From Oscillospiraceae bacterium (lineage in GTDB: Bacteria; Bacillota; Clostridia; Oscillospirales; Ruminococcaceae): a stretch of DNA of 64,000 nt. The stretch covers positions 1-64,000 of the forward strand of contig JAEEIA010000001.1 of the NCBI GenBank assembly GCA_016281125.1. Reading direction: 5' to 3'. The position numbers and the translations under genes were made by a program. This document shows positions 28,647 through 38,550 of this stretch, piece after piece. Below the pieces are notes generated by a model. The model worked only from the letters and a program-made list of their open reading frames with translations, made no database searches and was not told the DNA's origin. The first letter of the stretch is position 1, and each line of letters opens with the position of its first letter.

Positions 28647-30095
28647 TTAACGCAATACGTTCAGATGTTCGATTTCGGGATCCTCCGTGCCCTGCATGGA
28701 GCAGCCCTTTTCCTTTGCGTAGCGGATATAGTGGATGATGTCATCCGTGATGATTTCGCCCGGGGCAAGAATCGGGATGCCGGGCGGATAGCACATAACA
28801 AATTCCGAGCAGATTCTGCCGCTGGTTTCTTCCAGCGGGAGCATCTCCTTGTCTGCGTAGAACGCCTCCTGCGGCGTCGCAACGACCTTCGGCGGGATAT
28901 ACTCCTGCGAGAGCATACCGGTCGTATCGCACGAATACAGGCGCTTGATGTCTGCCAGTGCGCCGACCAGACGCTCAATATCCTGCATCCGGTCACCGAT
29001 CGAGATATATGCAAGAATATTGCCGATGTCACCGAACTCAATCTGAATATCGTATTCATCGCGGAGCAGGTCATAGACCTCAATGCCCGCAAGGCCGATG
29101 TCTCTGGTATAAACCGACAGCTTTGTGACGTCATATCCCATGCAGCTTGTGCCGTTGCACAGCTCGGAGCTGTAAGCGTAATAGCCGCCGATTTCGTTGA
29201 TCTCGGCGCGGGCATATTCTGCAATCTGCATGACCTTTGCAAAGGATTCCCGTCCGCGGAGCGCTAAGTTCCGGCGGGAAATATCCAGGCTGGAGATCAG
29301 CAGATACGAGGCGCTTGTGGTCTGCGTCAGATTGATGATCTGGCGGACATAGCCCTCATTGACGCCGGTATTGAGCAGCAGCAGCGAGCTCTGTGTCAGG
29401 CTGCCGCCGGATTTGTGCATGGAAACCGCTGCCATATCGGCGCCCGCAGCCATTGCGGAAACCGGCAGCTGTTCGTTGAAATAGAAGTGCGTGCCGTGGG
29501 CTTCGTCGGCGAGCACGAGCATGCCGTGCTCATGCGCCAGCTTCACGATGCCGCGGATGTCCGAGCAGATGCCGTAATAGGTCGGGTTGTTGACAAGCAC
29601 GGCAACGGCATCGGGATTCTCCTGAATGGCCTGCTCGACCTGCGAAAGCTCCATGCCGAGCGAAATGCCGATGCGCGGCTCCACATCGGGATTGACATAC
29701 ACCGGAATCGCGCCGCAGAGCACGAGCGCATTGATGACGCTCTTGTGGACATTGCGCGGGACGATCAGCTTCTGACCGGCCTTGCACGCAGAAAGGATCA
29801 TGCTCTGGACGGCAGAGGTCGTGCCGCCGACCATGAAGAATGCATGTGCCGCACCGAAGGCATCCGCTGCGAGCTCCTCGGCGTCGCGGATGACAGAAAC
29901 CGGATGACAGAGATTATCCAGCGGCTTCATGGAATTGACGTCGATGCCGACGCACTGCTCACCGAGCAGGCGCACGAGCTCCGGGTTTCCTCTGCCGCGC
30001 TTGTGTCCGGGTACATCAAACGGGACGACCCGCTGTCTGCGGAGCCGTTCCAGCGCCTCGTATACGGGGGCGCGCTTCTGCTGTTCAAGATCCAT
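28647..30095 (-). CDS. speA: Orn/Lys/Arg decarboxylase, likely biosynthetic arginine decarboxylase
   Basis: FDVPGHKRGRGNPEL, GGTTSAVQSMILSACKAGQKLIVPRNVHKSVINAL, ADEAHGTHFYF, SMHKSGGSLTQSSLLL. Confidence 0.85.
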   Translation of the reverse strand: MDLEQQKRAPVYEALERLRRQRVVPFDVPGHKRGRGNPELVRLLGEQCVGIDVNSMKPLDNLCHPVSVIRDAEELAADAFGAAHAFFMVGGTTSAVQSMILSACKAGQKLIVPRNVHKSVINALVLCGAIPVYVNPDVEPRIGISLGMELSQVEQAIQENPDAVAVLVNNPTYYGICSDIRGIVKLAHEHGMLVLADEAHGTHFYFNEQLPVSAMAAGADMAAVSMHKSGGSLTQSSLLLLNTGVNEGYVRQIINLTQTTSASYLLISSLDISRRNLALRGRESFAKVMQIAEYARAEINEIGGYYAYSSELCNGTSCMGYDVTKLSVYTRDIGLAGIEVYDLLRDEYDIQIEFGDIGNILAYISIGDRMQDIERLVGALADIKRLYSCDTTGMLSQEYIPPKVVATPQEAFYADKEMLPLEETSGRICSEFVMCYPPGIPILAPGEIITDDIIHYIRYAKEKGCSMQGTEDPEIEHLNVLR

Positions 30096-30374
30096 GTTCT
30101 GCTTGACCGATCCTTCTCATGTATTCTTTGCAGACGGTGTCTGCATGATGCGTCTGATCCGACAAATAAAGAGAAAAAGCACCCTGCACGAAGCCACCGT
30201 ACCAAGGCGGGAGCATCGGTGCGATGCCCGCGGCGAGAGTCATGATGATTCAGGTGCAGATTGCCTTTACCTAGTTAAGATGATTATAGCACAACTGCGC
30301 CGGACTGTCAAGTGAAATCGAAAAAGATTCCGTGCAGAGAGGATCATCGGCAGCCAAACTGTCCGGCATAAGAA

Positions 30375-30412
30375 AACCGCCTTGATTATTCAGGGCGGTT
30401 TCATTTATGTGA
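30375..30412. terminator. Hairpin between divergent genes
   Basis: AAACCGCC-N11-GGGCGGTTTC; minus-strand reading followed by TTTTCTT. Confidence 0.55.
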
Positions 30413-30506
30413 AAGAATATTATAGCACAGCCGCAGCTGCCGCGCAGTATTTTGCGTATGAATCCCGCATTCCGGGGCATACTGGAAGCAAATCCGGAAA
30501 AGGGAG

Positions 30507-31292
30507 ATGCGGCATATGGCATATCAGAAGGTCGTGATCGCGGGGCTGGATACCTCCAGGCTGGCCGTGCTGACAGAGGACGAAAAAATGCAGCTCCTGC
30601 GGGAAATGCAGGAAACCGGCAGCGAGCAGGCACGCGAAAAGCTGATCCTCGGGAATCTGCGGCTGGTGCTGAGCGTCATGCAGCGCTTTACCGGCCGCGG
30701 CGAGGATCCCGACGACCTGTTTCAGATCGGCGTGATCGGTCTGATGAAGGCAATCAGCAACTTTGACCTGTCAAAGGACGTGCGCTTCTCGACCTACTGC
30801 GTGCCGATGATCGCGGGCGAGCTGCGGCGGCATCTGCGGGATTCCCACGCCGTCCGCGTCAGCCGTTCGCTGCGGGATCTTGCCTATAAGGTTCTGCAAA
30901 CGCGGGAGCGCCTGACCGCCTCACTTAACCGTGAACCGACCGCACGGGAGATTGCCGCGGAGATCGGCGCGGCGCCTTCGGATGTTGTCGCTGCGTTGGA
31001 AAGCATCAGCGATCCCGTTTCGCTGTACGAGCCGATCTATTCGGATTCCGGCGATCCGCTCTGCCTGATTGATCAGATCAGCGATCCCGACAGCAATGAG
31101 AGCAGCTGGATGTCGGAAATCGCCCTGCGGGACGCGCTGGCCGCCCTCAGCGACCGGGAAAAGAATATCCTCCGCCGCCGGTTCTGGCAGGGGAGGACAC
31201 AGGTCGAGGTTGCGCAGGAAATCGGCATTTCGCAGGCACAGGTTTCCCGCATCGAGAAGGCGGCTATCGCAAAAATCAAGGAGCAGCTTTGA
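30507..31292 (+). CDS. sigG: Sporulation sigma factor SigG
   Basis: VVIAGLDTSRLAVLTEDEKMQLL...NLRLVLSVMQRFTGRGEDPDDLFQIGVIGLMKAI...QVEVAQEIGISQAQVSRIEKAAI. Confidence 0.92.
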   Translation: MRHMAYQKVVIAGLDTSRLAVLTEDEKMQLLREMQETGSEQAREKLILGNLRLVLSVMQRFTGRGEDPDDLFQIGVIGLMKAISNFDLSKDVRFSTYCVPMIAGELRRHLRDSHAVRVSRSLRDLAYKVLQTRERLTASLNREPTAREIAAEIGAAPSDVVAALESISDPVSLYEPIYSDSGDPLCLIDQISDPDSNESSWMSEIALRDALAALSDREKNILRRRFWQGRTQVEVAQEIGISQAQVSRIEKAAIAKIKEQL

Positions 31293-31746
31293 TTTTCTCA
31301 ACCTGCTGCATGATTTTATCCGCCCATTCGTCATCGGGCGGGCCGATCTGAAACACGCGGAAGCCGTAATACTGCCCGTTGGCGTAAACGGAGCGGTCGT
31401 CGTCCACATGCAGGTCAATCCGGTAATGCGCGGGATATTTTGAGGGCATCGGATCCTTGTGATCCGCCTGTACCTCTTTGGCATGGCGCGCGCCGTTGAC
31501 GATTTCGTCGATGCGGATGCCGTAATGCCGGAACAGCGAGCGGATATAAAACGGTGAGCGGAATGAGGTCGTGTAAACCCAGATTTCGCAGTCCGCTTCT
31601 CTGAGCCGCTGCATCAGTCCGATTGTACCCTTGCGCAGACGCTCATGATAGATTTTGCACCAGGGAAAATTCAGCGGCGGCTCCAGCGTAAAGCCGTCCT
31701 CCTCCGCCACAAACAGGGTATCGTCCAGATCAAAGGAAATACGCAT
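31276..31746 (-). CDS. HAD-superfamily hydrolase
   Basis: ISFDLDDTLFV (DxDxT); LHVDDDRS. Confidence 0.75.
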   Translation of the reverse strand: MRISFDLDDTLFVAEEDGFTLEPPLNFPWCKIYHERLRKGTIGLMQRLREADCEIWVYTTSFRSPFYIRSLFRHYGIRIDEIVNGARHAKEVQADHKDPMPSKYPAHYRIDLHVDDDRSVYANGQYYGFRVFQIGPPDDEWADKIMQQVEKIKAAP

Positions 31747-31755
31747 AAAAACCTC

Positions 31756-32376
31756 TCAATAGCTGACAAAATGTGTTTCGAGCAGCTCCAGCGCGGGCTT
31801 GCCGTTATAAAGCTCCGTCAACGCGGATTCCATTGCAGGATAATCAGCAGCGGGAATATCAAAGAGCAGCGTGACCTTATCGCTGAAATCGCTGCCCGCA
31901 TCCTTGATGCCGTACTGCGGCAGCATGTGGCTCAGTGTGCCGTAAAAGCTGTAATCCGTTTCCAGCCGGACGCGGTGCGACTCCCGAAACCGGAGCAGCT
32001 CCGCGCTGTTCAGCGATTCCGCTGCCGCACCGGAATAGGCTCTGGTCAGGCCGGGCGCGCCGAGCAGGACGCCGCCGAAATACCGCGTGACCACGCAGCA
32101 GACGTCGGTCAGCTCGTTTTTTTGCAGGACGCCGAGCACGGGCAGACCGCCGGTGCCCTGCGGCTCTCCATCGTCACTGTACCGCGTCGCGGCAGGCTCC
32201 CGCAGGATATATGCCCAGACATTATGGCGCGCCTTGTGATGCTTCGCCTTCACCGCCTCGATGATCTGCCTGCATTCCTCCTCTGTTTTTGCGGGGAAGA
32301 GCTGGGCAATGAACTCCGAGCGTTTTTCGGTGATGCTGCCTTCACAGGGCGCTGCAACGGTGGTAAATTCAATCAT
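31756..32376 (-). CDS. YigZ/IMPACT family protein
   Basis: GSITEKRSEFIAQLFPAKTEEECRQII; YSDDGEPQGTGGLPVLGVL; VVTRYFGGVLLGAPGLTRAY. Confidence 0.93.
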   Translation of the reverse strand: MIEFTTVAAPCEGSITEKRSEFIAQLFPAKTEEECRQIIEAVKAKHHKARHNVWAYILREPAATRYSDDGEPQGTGGLPVLGVLQKNELTDVCCVVTRYFGGVLLGAPGLTRAYSGAAAESLNSAELLRFRESHRVRLETDYSFYGTLSHMLPQYGIKDAGSDFSDKVTLLFDIPAADYPAMESALTELYNGKPALELLETHFVSY

Positions 32377-32390
32377 ACATGATCTCCGTG

Positions 32391-32918
32391 TTATCTCGAT
32401 AAGTATTCAAAGCAGATATATTCCCGCGTATCGGGAAAGGTCAGGACGCCGGAACTTCTGCTGCCGCTGCCGACAGGATTGTAGACGATGATCGTCGCGT
32501 CGGCAATATCCCTGTCCGTGACGCGGTCAAACGGCAGATGCAGCGGGAACGCATCCAGTCCCTCGTCCTCAGAAGCGCATGCCCCTGCTTTTTTTCCGTA
32601 CCAGTATGCCGGCGTTTCACGCCCGGGCTTGTCTGTATCCCGGTGCAGCCGGTACCGCTCCGAAAGCACCCGCTCAAAATCCTCTGCGGTGTCCTCCGGC
32701 AGCGTGTACGAATACAGATACAGCTTGCTGAGCAGCAGCCTGCGCTGCAAAAAGCGCATATTCTCTGCGCCGCTGCCCGGCAGGAACGGAACCTCGCCGC
32801 CGTCTTCGGTGTAGTCTGAGAACGAATCATACGTCCGGTATCTGCCGTGATAACAGAGCAGCGCGATGCCCGCAGCCAGGAGAACCGGAATTGTGATCAG
32901 CAGTCTTTTTTTCTTCAT
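32391..32918 (-). CDS. Membrane-anchored hypothetical protein
   Basis: N-terminal signal/TM MKKKRLLITIPVLLAAGIALLCY; overlaps next gene start. Confidence 0.7.
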   Translation of the reverse strand: MKKKRLLITIPVLLAAGIALLCYHGRYRTYDSFSDYTEDGGEVPFLPGSGAENMRFLQRRLLLSKLYLYSYTLPEDTAEDFERVLSERYRLHRDTDKPGRETPAYWYGKKAGACASEDEGLDAFPLHLPFDRVTDRDIADATIIVYNPVGSGSRSSGVLTFPDTREYICFEYLSR

Positions 32919-34108
32919 TACTTCACCATGCCGATCATTGCCTTATAGTCCGCGTCCGCGGGATTGATCCGACGCTGCGCCAGTCCGTAGATCGAGGTCG
33001 CGCGTGCTTCAAGCTCTGCGCAGGCCTTCTGCGCGGGGCCGAGCTCCGCCAGCTTTGAGAGAGAGGTGCCGTAGGGGAGTGTGGTGCCGGCATTTTTCGC
33101 GGCGGTCAGAATATCCCTGCCGCGTTCGGAGATTGCGAGGATTCTGCCGTAAGGCGGCGGGCTCTGCGTATCCTCCGGCCGGATGCCGATGAGCAGATCC
33201 AGCAGAATGCGCCGGATGCGTGCCATCGGATAGCGCTTGCTCTTGATTGCGAGCAGCAGCGATTCCAGCGAGGTTTCATTGCGGGCGGCGAGGATTTTGT
33301 TTTCGAGTCCCTGCCCGACCTCCGGCAGCGAAGCGATTTCCTCTGCGGTGGTCGTCCGCAGCTTATAGAGCAGCGCGCGTTCGAGCTTTTCAAATCTTGC
33401 GACGGTGCCGGTTGCGGCACAGCTGTTGATTGCGGCAGCGGAGGCCTCCGGGACGAGGTCGTCGAAGTCGTCGCTGCGGTTTTCCATGAGCTGACGGATC
33501 AGCGAGGCGCTGCCGATTTTGCCGGTCACGTTCATGCCGTCATGCATCTCGTTGCGTTTGACTGTAAACGGCTGGATTTTCAGCTTTACCGCGACCATCG
33601 CCTTGAGGTATTCGATGGCAAGGGTGTTGTTCGGATAGCTGAACAGCATGCCGACTTCATCGCCGCAGGTCTGGCGGATGACGATCTGGAGCGCCTTCGG
33701 ATACGAATTGCCGAGCTTCATCAGTTCCTCCAGCTCCGGCCGCTTTGCGCAGGCATAGCTTGCCTTGACGGCCGAGGTCAGCAGCGACAGGTCGCCGCAT
33801 TCGCTGCCGAAGGAGAGCTCATCGACGCAGCCCAGGCCTTTCAGGATGTACATGGCGCCCTTGGCATAGGTTTCCGCGGAGCTCAGGCAGTAGGCGACCG
33901 GCAGCTCAATGACAAGGTCTGCGCCGCACCGGATCGCTGTTTTGGCCCGTTCAAATTTGTTAAGCACGGCCACGTCGCCGCGCTGGACAAAGTTGCCGCT
34001 CATCAGGGCAACAATATGCGTCGCGCCGTTTTTGCGCGTCTGTTCGATATGATAGAGATGGCCGTTATGGAACGGATTGTATTCGCAGATGATACCGCTG
34101 ATCTTCAT
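32918..34108 (-). CDS. tmcAL: tRNA(Met) cytidine acetate ligase (TmcAL) family
   Basis: GIICEYNPFHNGHLYHIEQTRKNGATHIVALMSGNFVQRGD. Confidence 0.92.
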   Translation of the reverse strand: MKISGIICEYNPFHNGHLYHIEQTRKNGATHIVALMSGNFVQRGDVAVLNKFERAKTAIRCGADLVIELPVAYCLSSAETYAKGAMYILKGLGCVDELSFGSECGDLSLLTSAVKASYACAKRPELEELMKLGNSYPKALQIVIRQTCGDEVGMLFSYPNNTLAIEYLKAMVAVKLKIQPFTVKRNEMHDGMNVTGKIGSASLIRQLMENRSDDFDDLVPEASAAAINSCAATGTVARFEKLERALLYKLRTTTAEEIASLPEVGQGLENKILAARNETSLESLLLAIKSKRYPMARIRRILLDLLIGIRPEDTQSPPPYGRILAISERGRDILTAAKNAGTTLPYGTSLSKLAELGPAQKACAELEARATSIYGLAQRRINPADADYKAMIGMVK

Positions 34109-34327
34109 GAAATTGCCTCCTTGCTGTCAGTGAGATGCGTCCCGCGCGGCGCTTTGCCGTCATTCCGGACAAACCGGGCACGGTCACGGTGTATTCTGCA
34201 ATGCGAAATGCGGATTTTTTGATAATCCACTTGCAAGTTGCGGGATTATCGTGTATAATAAAGGATGCGACTGACCGTTCCGGGAACGGACGTCTATCAG
34301 AAGTATATTTTGAAAGGAAGAATTGTT

Positions 34328-35527
34328 ATGTTAATTCTCGTAGTCAACGCCGGCAGCTCCTCGCTGAAGTATCAGCTCATCAATATGGATGATGAGAGCG
34401 TTCTTGCAAAGGGCAACTGCGACCGCATCGGCATTGACGGCCATGTGAGCCACAAGACCGCAGACGGCAGAACCGTCGATGCGGACTGCACCTTCCCGAC
34501 GCATACCGAGGCGTTTGAAAAGCTCGTTGAGGTTCTGACGACCGGCGATGCAGCCGTCATCAAGTCCATGGACGAGATTTCCGCTGTCGGCCACCGTATC
34601 GTTCAGGGCGCAGAGGTCTTTGACCGTCCGTGCCTTGTCACGCCGGAGATCATCGACAAGATTGATGAGCTGAGAGAGCTTGCTCCGGTTCACAACCACG
34701 CACATGCGCTGGCGCTGCGTGCCTGCACCGCCGTCATTCCGAAGACCACGCCGCAGGTTGTTGTTTTTGATACCGCGTTCCATCAGACCATGCCGCCGAA
34801 GGCATATATGTTCGCACTGCCGTATGAGGATTACGAAAAGTACCACGTCCGCAAGTACGGCTTCCACGGCACCTCGCACCGCTTTGTTTCCGCGGCGCTC
34901 GCAGAGGCGATGGGCAGAGATATCAAGGATCTGAAGATCGTGTCCTGCCACCTCGGCAACGGTTCCTCGATCACCGCTGTACAGGGCGGCAAGTGCATCG
35001 ACACCTCGATGGGCTTCACCCCGCTGGACGGCATCCTGATGGGCACCCGCTGCGGCGCAGTTGACCCGTCTGCCGTGACCTTCGTTGCGGATAAGCACGG
35101 CTTCACACCGGATGAGATGAGCCAGTACATGAACAAGAAGTCCGGCTTCCTCGGCATTTCCGGCATCTCCTCGGATAACCGTGAGATTACCGCTGCTGCG
35201 GAAAAGGGCGACAAGCGCGCAATGCTCGCAAGCGAAATGCTCGCATATCAGATCCAGCGCTACATCGGCGCTTACACCGCAGCCATGAACGGCGTGGACG
35301 CTGTTCTGTTTACCGGCGGTATCGGCGAGAACTCCTGGGAAGTGCGTGAGCGCGTCTGCAAGGATATGACCTACTTCGGCATCGAGATCGACGAGGAGCT
35401 CAACAGAAATACCCGCGGCAAGCTGATGAAGATTTCCACGCCGAACTCCAGGACTGAGGTCTGGATCGTGCCGACCAACGAAGAGCTGCTGATCGCACGC
35501 GACACGCTGGCACTGATTTCTGAGTGA
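34328..35527 (+). CDS. ackA: Acetate kinase
   Basis: MLILVVNAGSSSLKYQLI; VFDTAFHQTMPPKAYMFALPY; GTRCGAVDPS; FTGGIGENS. Confidence 0.97.
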   Translation: MLILVVNAGSSSLKYQLINMDDESVLAKGNCDRIGIDGHVSHKTADGRTVDADCTFPTHTEAFEKLVEVLTTGDAAVIKSMDEISAVGHRIVQGAEVFDRPCLVTPEIIDKIDELRELAPVHNHAHALALRACTAVIPKTTPQVVVFDTAFHQTMPPKAYMFALPYEDYEKYHVRKYGFHGTSHRFVSAALAEAMGRDIKDLKIVSCHLGNGSSITAVQGGKCIDTSMGFTPLDGILMGTRCGAVDPSAVTFVADKHGFTPDEMSQYMNKKSGFLGISGISSDNREITAAAEKGDKRAMLASEMLAYQIQRYIGAYTAAMNGVDAVLFTGGIGENSWEVRERVCKDMTYFGIEIDEELNRNTRGKLMKISTPNSRTEVWIVPTNEELLIARDTLALISE

Positions 35528-35644
35528 TATATATTATTATACCACTAGTTATGCACAAAACGCAAGGCATTTTTGCTTGACGTTTTACACAAATTTGAGA
35601 AGCGATTTTTGGCACTGTCAAATGACGAACGGAGGCACAGCCGT

Positions 35645-36223
35645 ATGGCGAATTTCAAGGATGTGATCAAAGGCATTTTCCGCGAGGGCAGCGAGGAGGA
35701 CGATTATGTGCTTCCGCTGGACGAAAGCGGGCGGCTGATCCGGCCGATGGGCACTGTACGGGCAGTCGAGCACAGCTTCAAAACGCATGACCGCTCCGGG
35801 GGCGCACAGTCCGATCCGGACGCGGTTCTGCCGGATAAGCTCCCGCTGGATGACGAATCCCGCGCGCTGCTGGAAATTGCGGATGCAGTCCGCGGCAAGG
35901 CATACGCGAAGTATTCGGGATTCCGTGTCGGTGCGGCGCTGGTCGGCGCATCCGGTCAGGTTTATCTCGGCGTCAACATCGAGAACGCCTCCTATCCCGC
36001 CGGAATCTGTGCGGAGCGTTCCGCAATCTGCGCGGCGGTTTCCGCCGGAGAAACGGCGTTTTCCGCGATTGCGATTGTCGGCGGCGAAAACGGGGAGCCA
36101 TGCTTTCCGTGCGGCATCTGCCGGCAGGTGCTCTCGGAGTTCTGCGGCCCGGATTTCCCGGTGATCCTCACCGACGGCGTTTATTCGCTCGGCGGGCTTC
36201 TGCCGCATTCGTTCTCGCTCTGA
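35645..36223 (+). CDS. cdd: Cytidine deaminase with N-terminal extension
   Basis: AYAKYSGFRVGAALV, NIENASYPAGICAERSAICAAVSAG, PCGICRQVLSEF; ~80 aa N-terminal extension. Confidence 0.9.
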   Translation: MANFKDVIKGIFREGSEEDDYVLPLDESGRLIRPMGTVRAVEHSFKTHDRSGGAQSDPDAVLPDKLPLDDESRALLEIADAVRGKAYAKYSGFRVGAALVGASGQVYLGVNIENASYPAGICAERSAICAAVSAGETAFSAIAIVGGENGEPCFPCGICRQVLSEFCGPDFPVILTDGVYSLGGLLPHSFSL

Positions 36224-36356
36224 GCAGACAGATACAATGACAAAAGAGGCAGGAAGCAGGGGACAGCCCCGTGCCTCTTGCCTCTCCTTGATTCCGTTCG
36301 GAATCCGTGAAAGATGAAAAAGAAAGATATATCATGAACAAAAGAAGGGTGATACC

Positions 36357-37997
36357 ATGCGCAGGATGCGATCCCTGCTGCTTGTCCTGATGCTGACCGC
36401 AGTGTTCTGCTGCGGCTGCGGCGAGGATGAGAACGTCATCAAGGGCGCAGGGCATTCCTTTTCGTACTGCCTGGTCGGCAATCCGGATACGCTGGATCCG
36501 CAGCTCGCGGAAAATGCGTCTGCAAAGACGGTGCTGGCCAATCTGTTCGAGGGACTGCTCACGCTGGATGCGGACGGCAATCTGAAAAACGGCGTTGCGG
36601 AATCCTATGAGATTTCCGACGACCAGCTGCATTATTCCTTCCGGCTGCGGGAGGATTCCTACTGGTACGATGCCTATGCGGAGGACAGTGCGTTCGGCAA
36701 GGATGCAAAGCGGCGCGTCACGGCGCAGGACTTTGTGTTTGCGTTTCAGCGGCTGTTTGATCCGGAATACGGCTCCCCGAACGCTGCGGCGTACAGTTGC
36801 ATTGCGAATGCGCGGGAGATTATGGCAAGACGCCTTGCTCCGGGTACGGTTGGCGTGACGGCGAAATCGGACAGCGAGCTGGAATTCACGCTGGATTATC
36901 CGAACACAGGCTTTCTCATGCTGCTGACGGCGCCTGCCGCGCTGCCCTGCAATCAGGAGTATTTTGACAGCAGCAAGGGACGCTACGGGCTGGATGAGGC
37001 ATCGGTCATCGGGAACGGCAGCTTTGCCATGCAGCGCTGGCTGTACGATCCCTACGGCAAATACAATGTGGTGCAGCTGGTGCGCAATCCGCTGAACCAT
37101 GCGGTGCAGCGCGTGTTCCCGACAGACATCAATTTCTTTATCGAGGAATCCGATGCGGATGCTGCCGCGGTCTTTACCGAGGGAAATGCGGATTGCTTTG
37201 TGACGACGCAGAACAGTCTGGTCGGGCATTCGGAGTATTCCGCGCAGGGAAATTACAGCATCACGCTCGGGCTGATTGCAAATCCGGATTCGCATTTTTC
37301 AGATCCGAATGTCCGGGAGGCCATGGCACTGACGCTCGACCGTTCGCAGTTTCCTGCGGACGATCCCGATATTCGTCAGGCAGCGGGCATTCTGCCGCCG
37401 GGTGCGATGCTGCTCAACAAGAGCTGCCGCGAGCTGATTGCGGATGCAGCCTATCAGTCCTATAATCCGCCGGAAGCCGACCGGCTCTATCACAAGGCGA
37501 TGCGCAAGCTCCGCATCTCCGAGCTGGAGGAGGGCAAGGTGCTGGTCTGCGCCGGTATGATGGACTATGCACTGCTCGCTGAGGTGCTGGATCTCTGGCG
37601 CAGTGAGCTGGATCTCCATTTCAGCATTGAGGAGGTCACGGAGCCGGAATACGAAGCGCGGCTTCGCAGCGGCGACTATGCGCTTGCGCTTTATGCGGTG
37701 ACAGGCGCCTATCACGCTGCACCGGCGATTTTTGAGAGCGTGCTGGCGGACAGCCGTCTGCATTGCTCCGGTGCCGCGACTGTCCGGAAGCTGCTGGAGC
37801 AGGCAGCGGCGGAGCCGAATCTGACGGACTGCGTGGAGCTGTACCGTCAGGCGGAGGAGGCAATTCTCTCGGATCACTGCTTTATTCCGCTGTTTTACAA
37901 GCAGCGGTATCTGATCTGCAAGCGGGGCGTTTCGGACGTCGTGTTCAATCCGTTCAGCGGACAGGTGCAGTTCTCTGAGGCGAAGTTTTATAACTGA
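36357..37997 (+). CDS. Peptide ABC transporter substrate-binding lipoprotein (SBP_bac_5)
   Basis: Lipobox FCCGCG; LVGNPDTLDPQLAENASAKTVLANLFEGLLTLDADGNLKNGVAESYEISDD. Confidence 0.9.
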   Translation: MRRMRSLLLVLMLTAVFCCGCGEDENVIKGAGHSFSYCLVGNPDTLDPQLAENASAKTVLANLFEGLLTLDADGNLKNGVAESYEISDDQLHYSFRLREDSYWYDAYAEDSAFGKDAKRRVTAQDFVFAFQRLFDPEYGSPNAAAYSCIANAREIMARRLAPGTVGVTAKSDSELEFTLDYPNTGFLMLLTAPAALPCNQEYFDSSKGRYGLDEASVIGNGSFAMQRWLYDPYGKYNVVQLVRNPLNHAVQRVFPTDINFFIEESDADAAAVFTEGNADCFVTTQNSLVGHSEYSAQGNYSITLGLIANPDSHFSDPNVREAMALTLDRSQFPADDPDIRQAAGILPPGAMLLNKSCRELIADAAYQSYNPPEADRLYHKAMRKLRISELEEGKVLVCAGMMDYALLAEVLDLWRSELDLHFSIEEVTEPEYEARLRSGDYALALYAVTGAYHAAPAIFESVLADSRLHCSGAATVRKLLEQAAAEPNLTDCVELYRQAEEAILSDHCFIPLFYKQRYLICKRGVSDVVFNPFSGQVQFSEAKFYN

Positions 37998-38035
37998 TTC
38001 CGCAGAAGGGATGCTGCGGGAACAAAATTACGGGT

Positions 38036-38524
38036 GTGGAAAGGATCATTTTTATGTTCAAGCAATGGCTCAGCCGCCTGGAGGAGGACGGCTGGCAGAT
38101 CACGCTGGGGGAGCCCGGCGGATCACTGCCGGAGGCAATCGCGGACCGGTATCCGGTACCGGCTGCGTGGGAGTGCTTTATTGCACCGGTGCAGCAGTGC
38201 GTCAGCGGGGACGGCACTGTCCGGTTCCTGACCTTCGGGGATTATCAGCAGGAGGCAGAGGATGCCTGCTGGAATCAGTTTGAGCGCCGGAGTACGGCGG
38301 CAGCCGGGAACGATGAGGAGCAGTGCGCTGCTGTGACGGCTTTCTGGAATTATCATCTGCCTGTTGTGATTTGCAGCGGCAGTACATCCGCGTATTACGC
38401 GATTGATACGCAGTTCGGCAGCGTCGAGTACGGCACGGCGGCGGAGCCCGAATCGCCGGAGGTGGTTGCGGAGAGCTTTCCCGCATTCATCGGGAAAATC
38501 ATCAGCGGAGAAATCAAACTGTAA
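38036..38524 (+). CDS. SMI1/KNR4 (SUKH)-like protein
   Basis: SLPEAIADRYPVPAAWECFIAPVQQC...FLTFGDYQQEA; true start may be the Met at 38054. Confidence 0.6.
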   Translation: MERIIFMFKQWLSRLEEDGWQITLGEPGGSLPEAIADRYPVPAAWECFIAPVQQCVSGDGTVRFLTFGDYQQEAEDACWNQFERRSTAAAGNDEEQCAAVTAFWNYHLPVVICSGSTSAYYAIDTQFGSVEYGTAAEPESPEVVAESFPAFIGKIISGEIKL

Positions 38525-38550
38525 CGGAATACCGAAAACGGAGGACGGTC

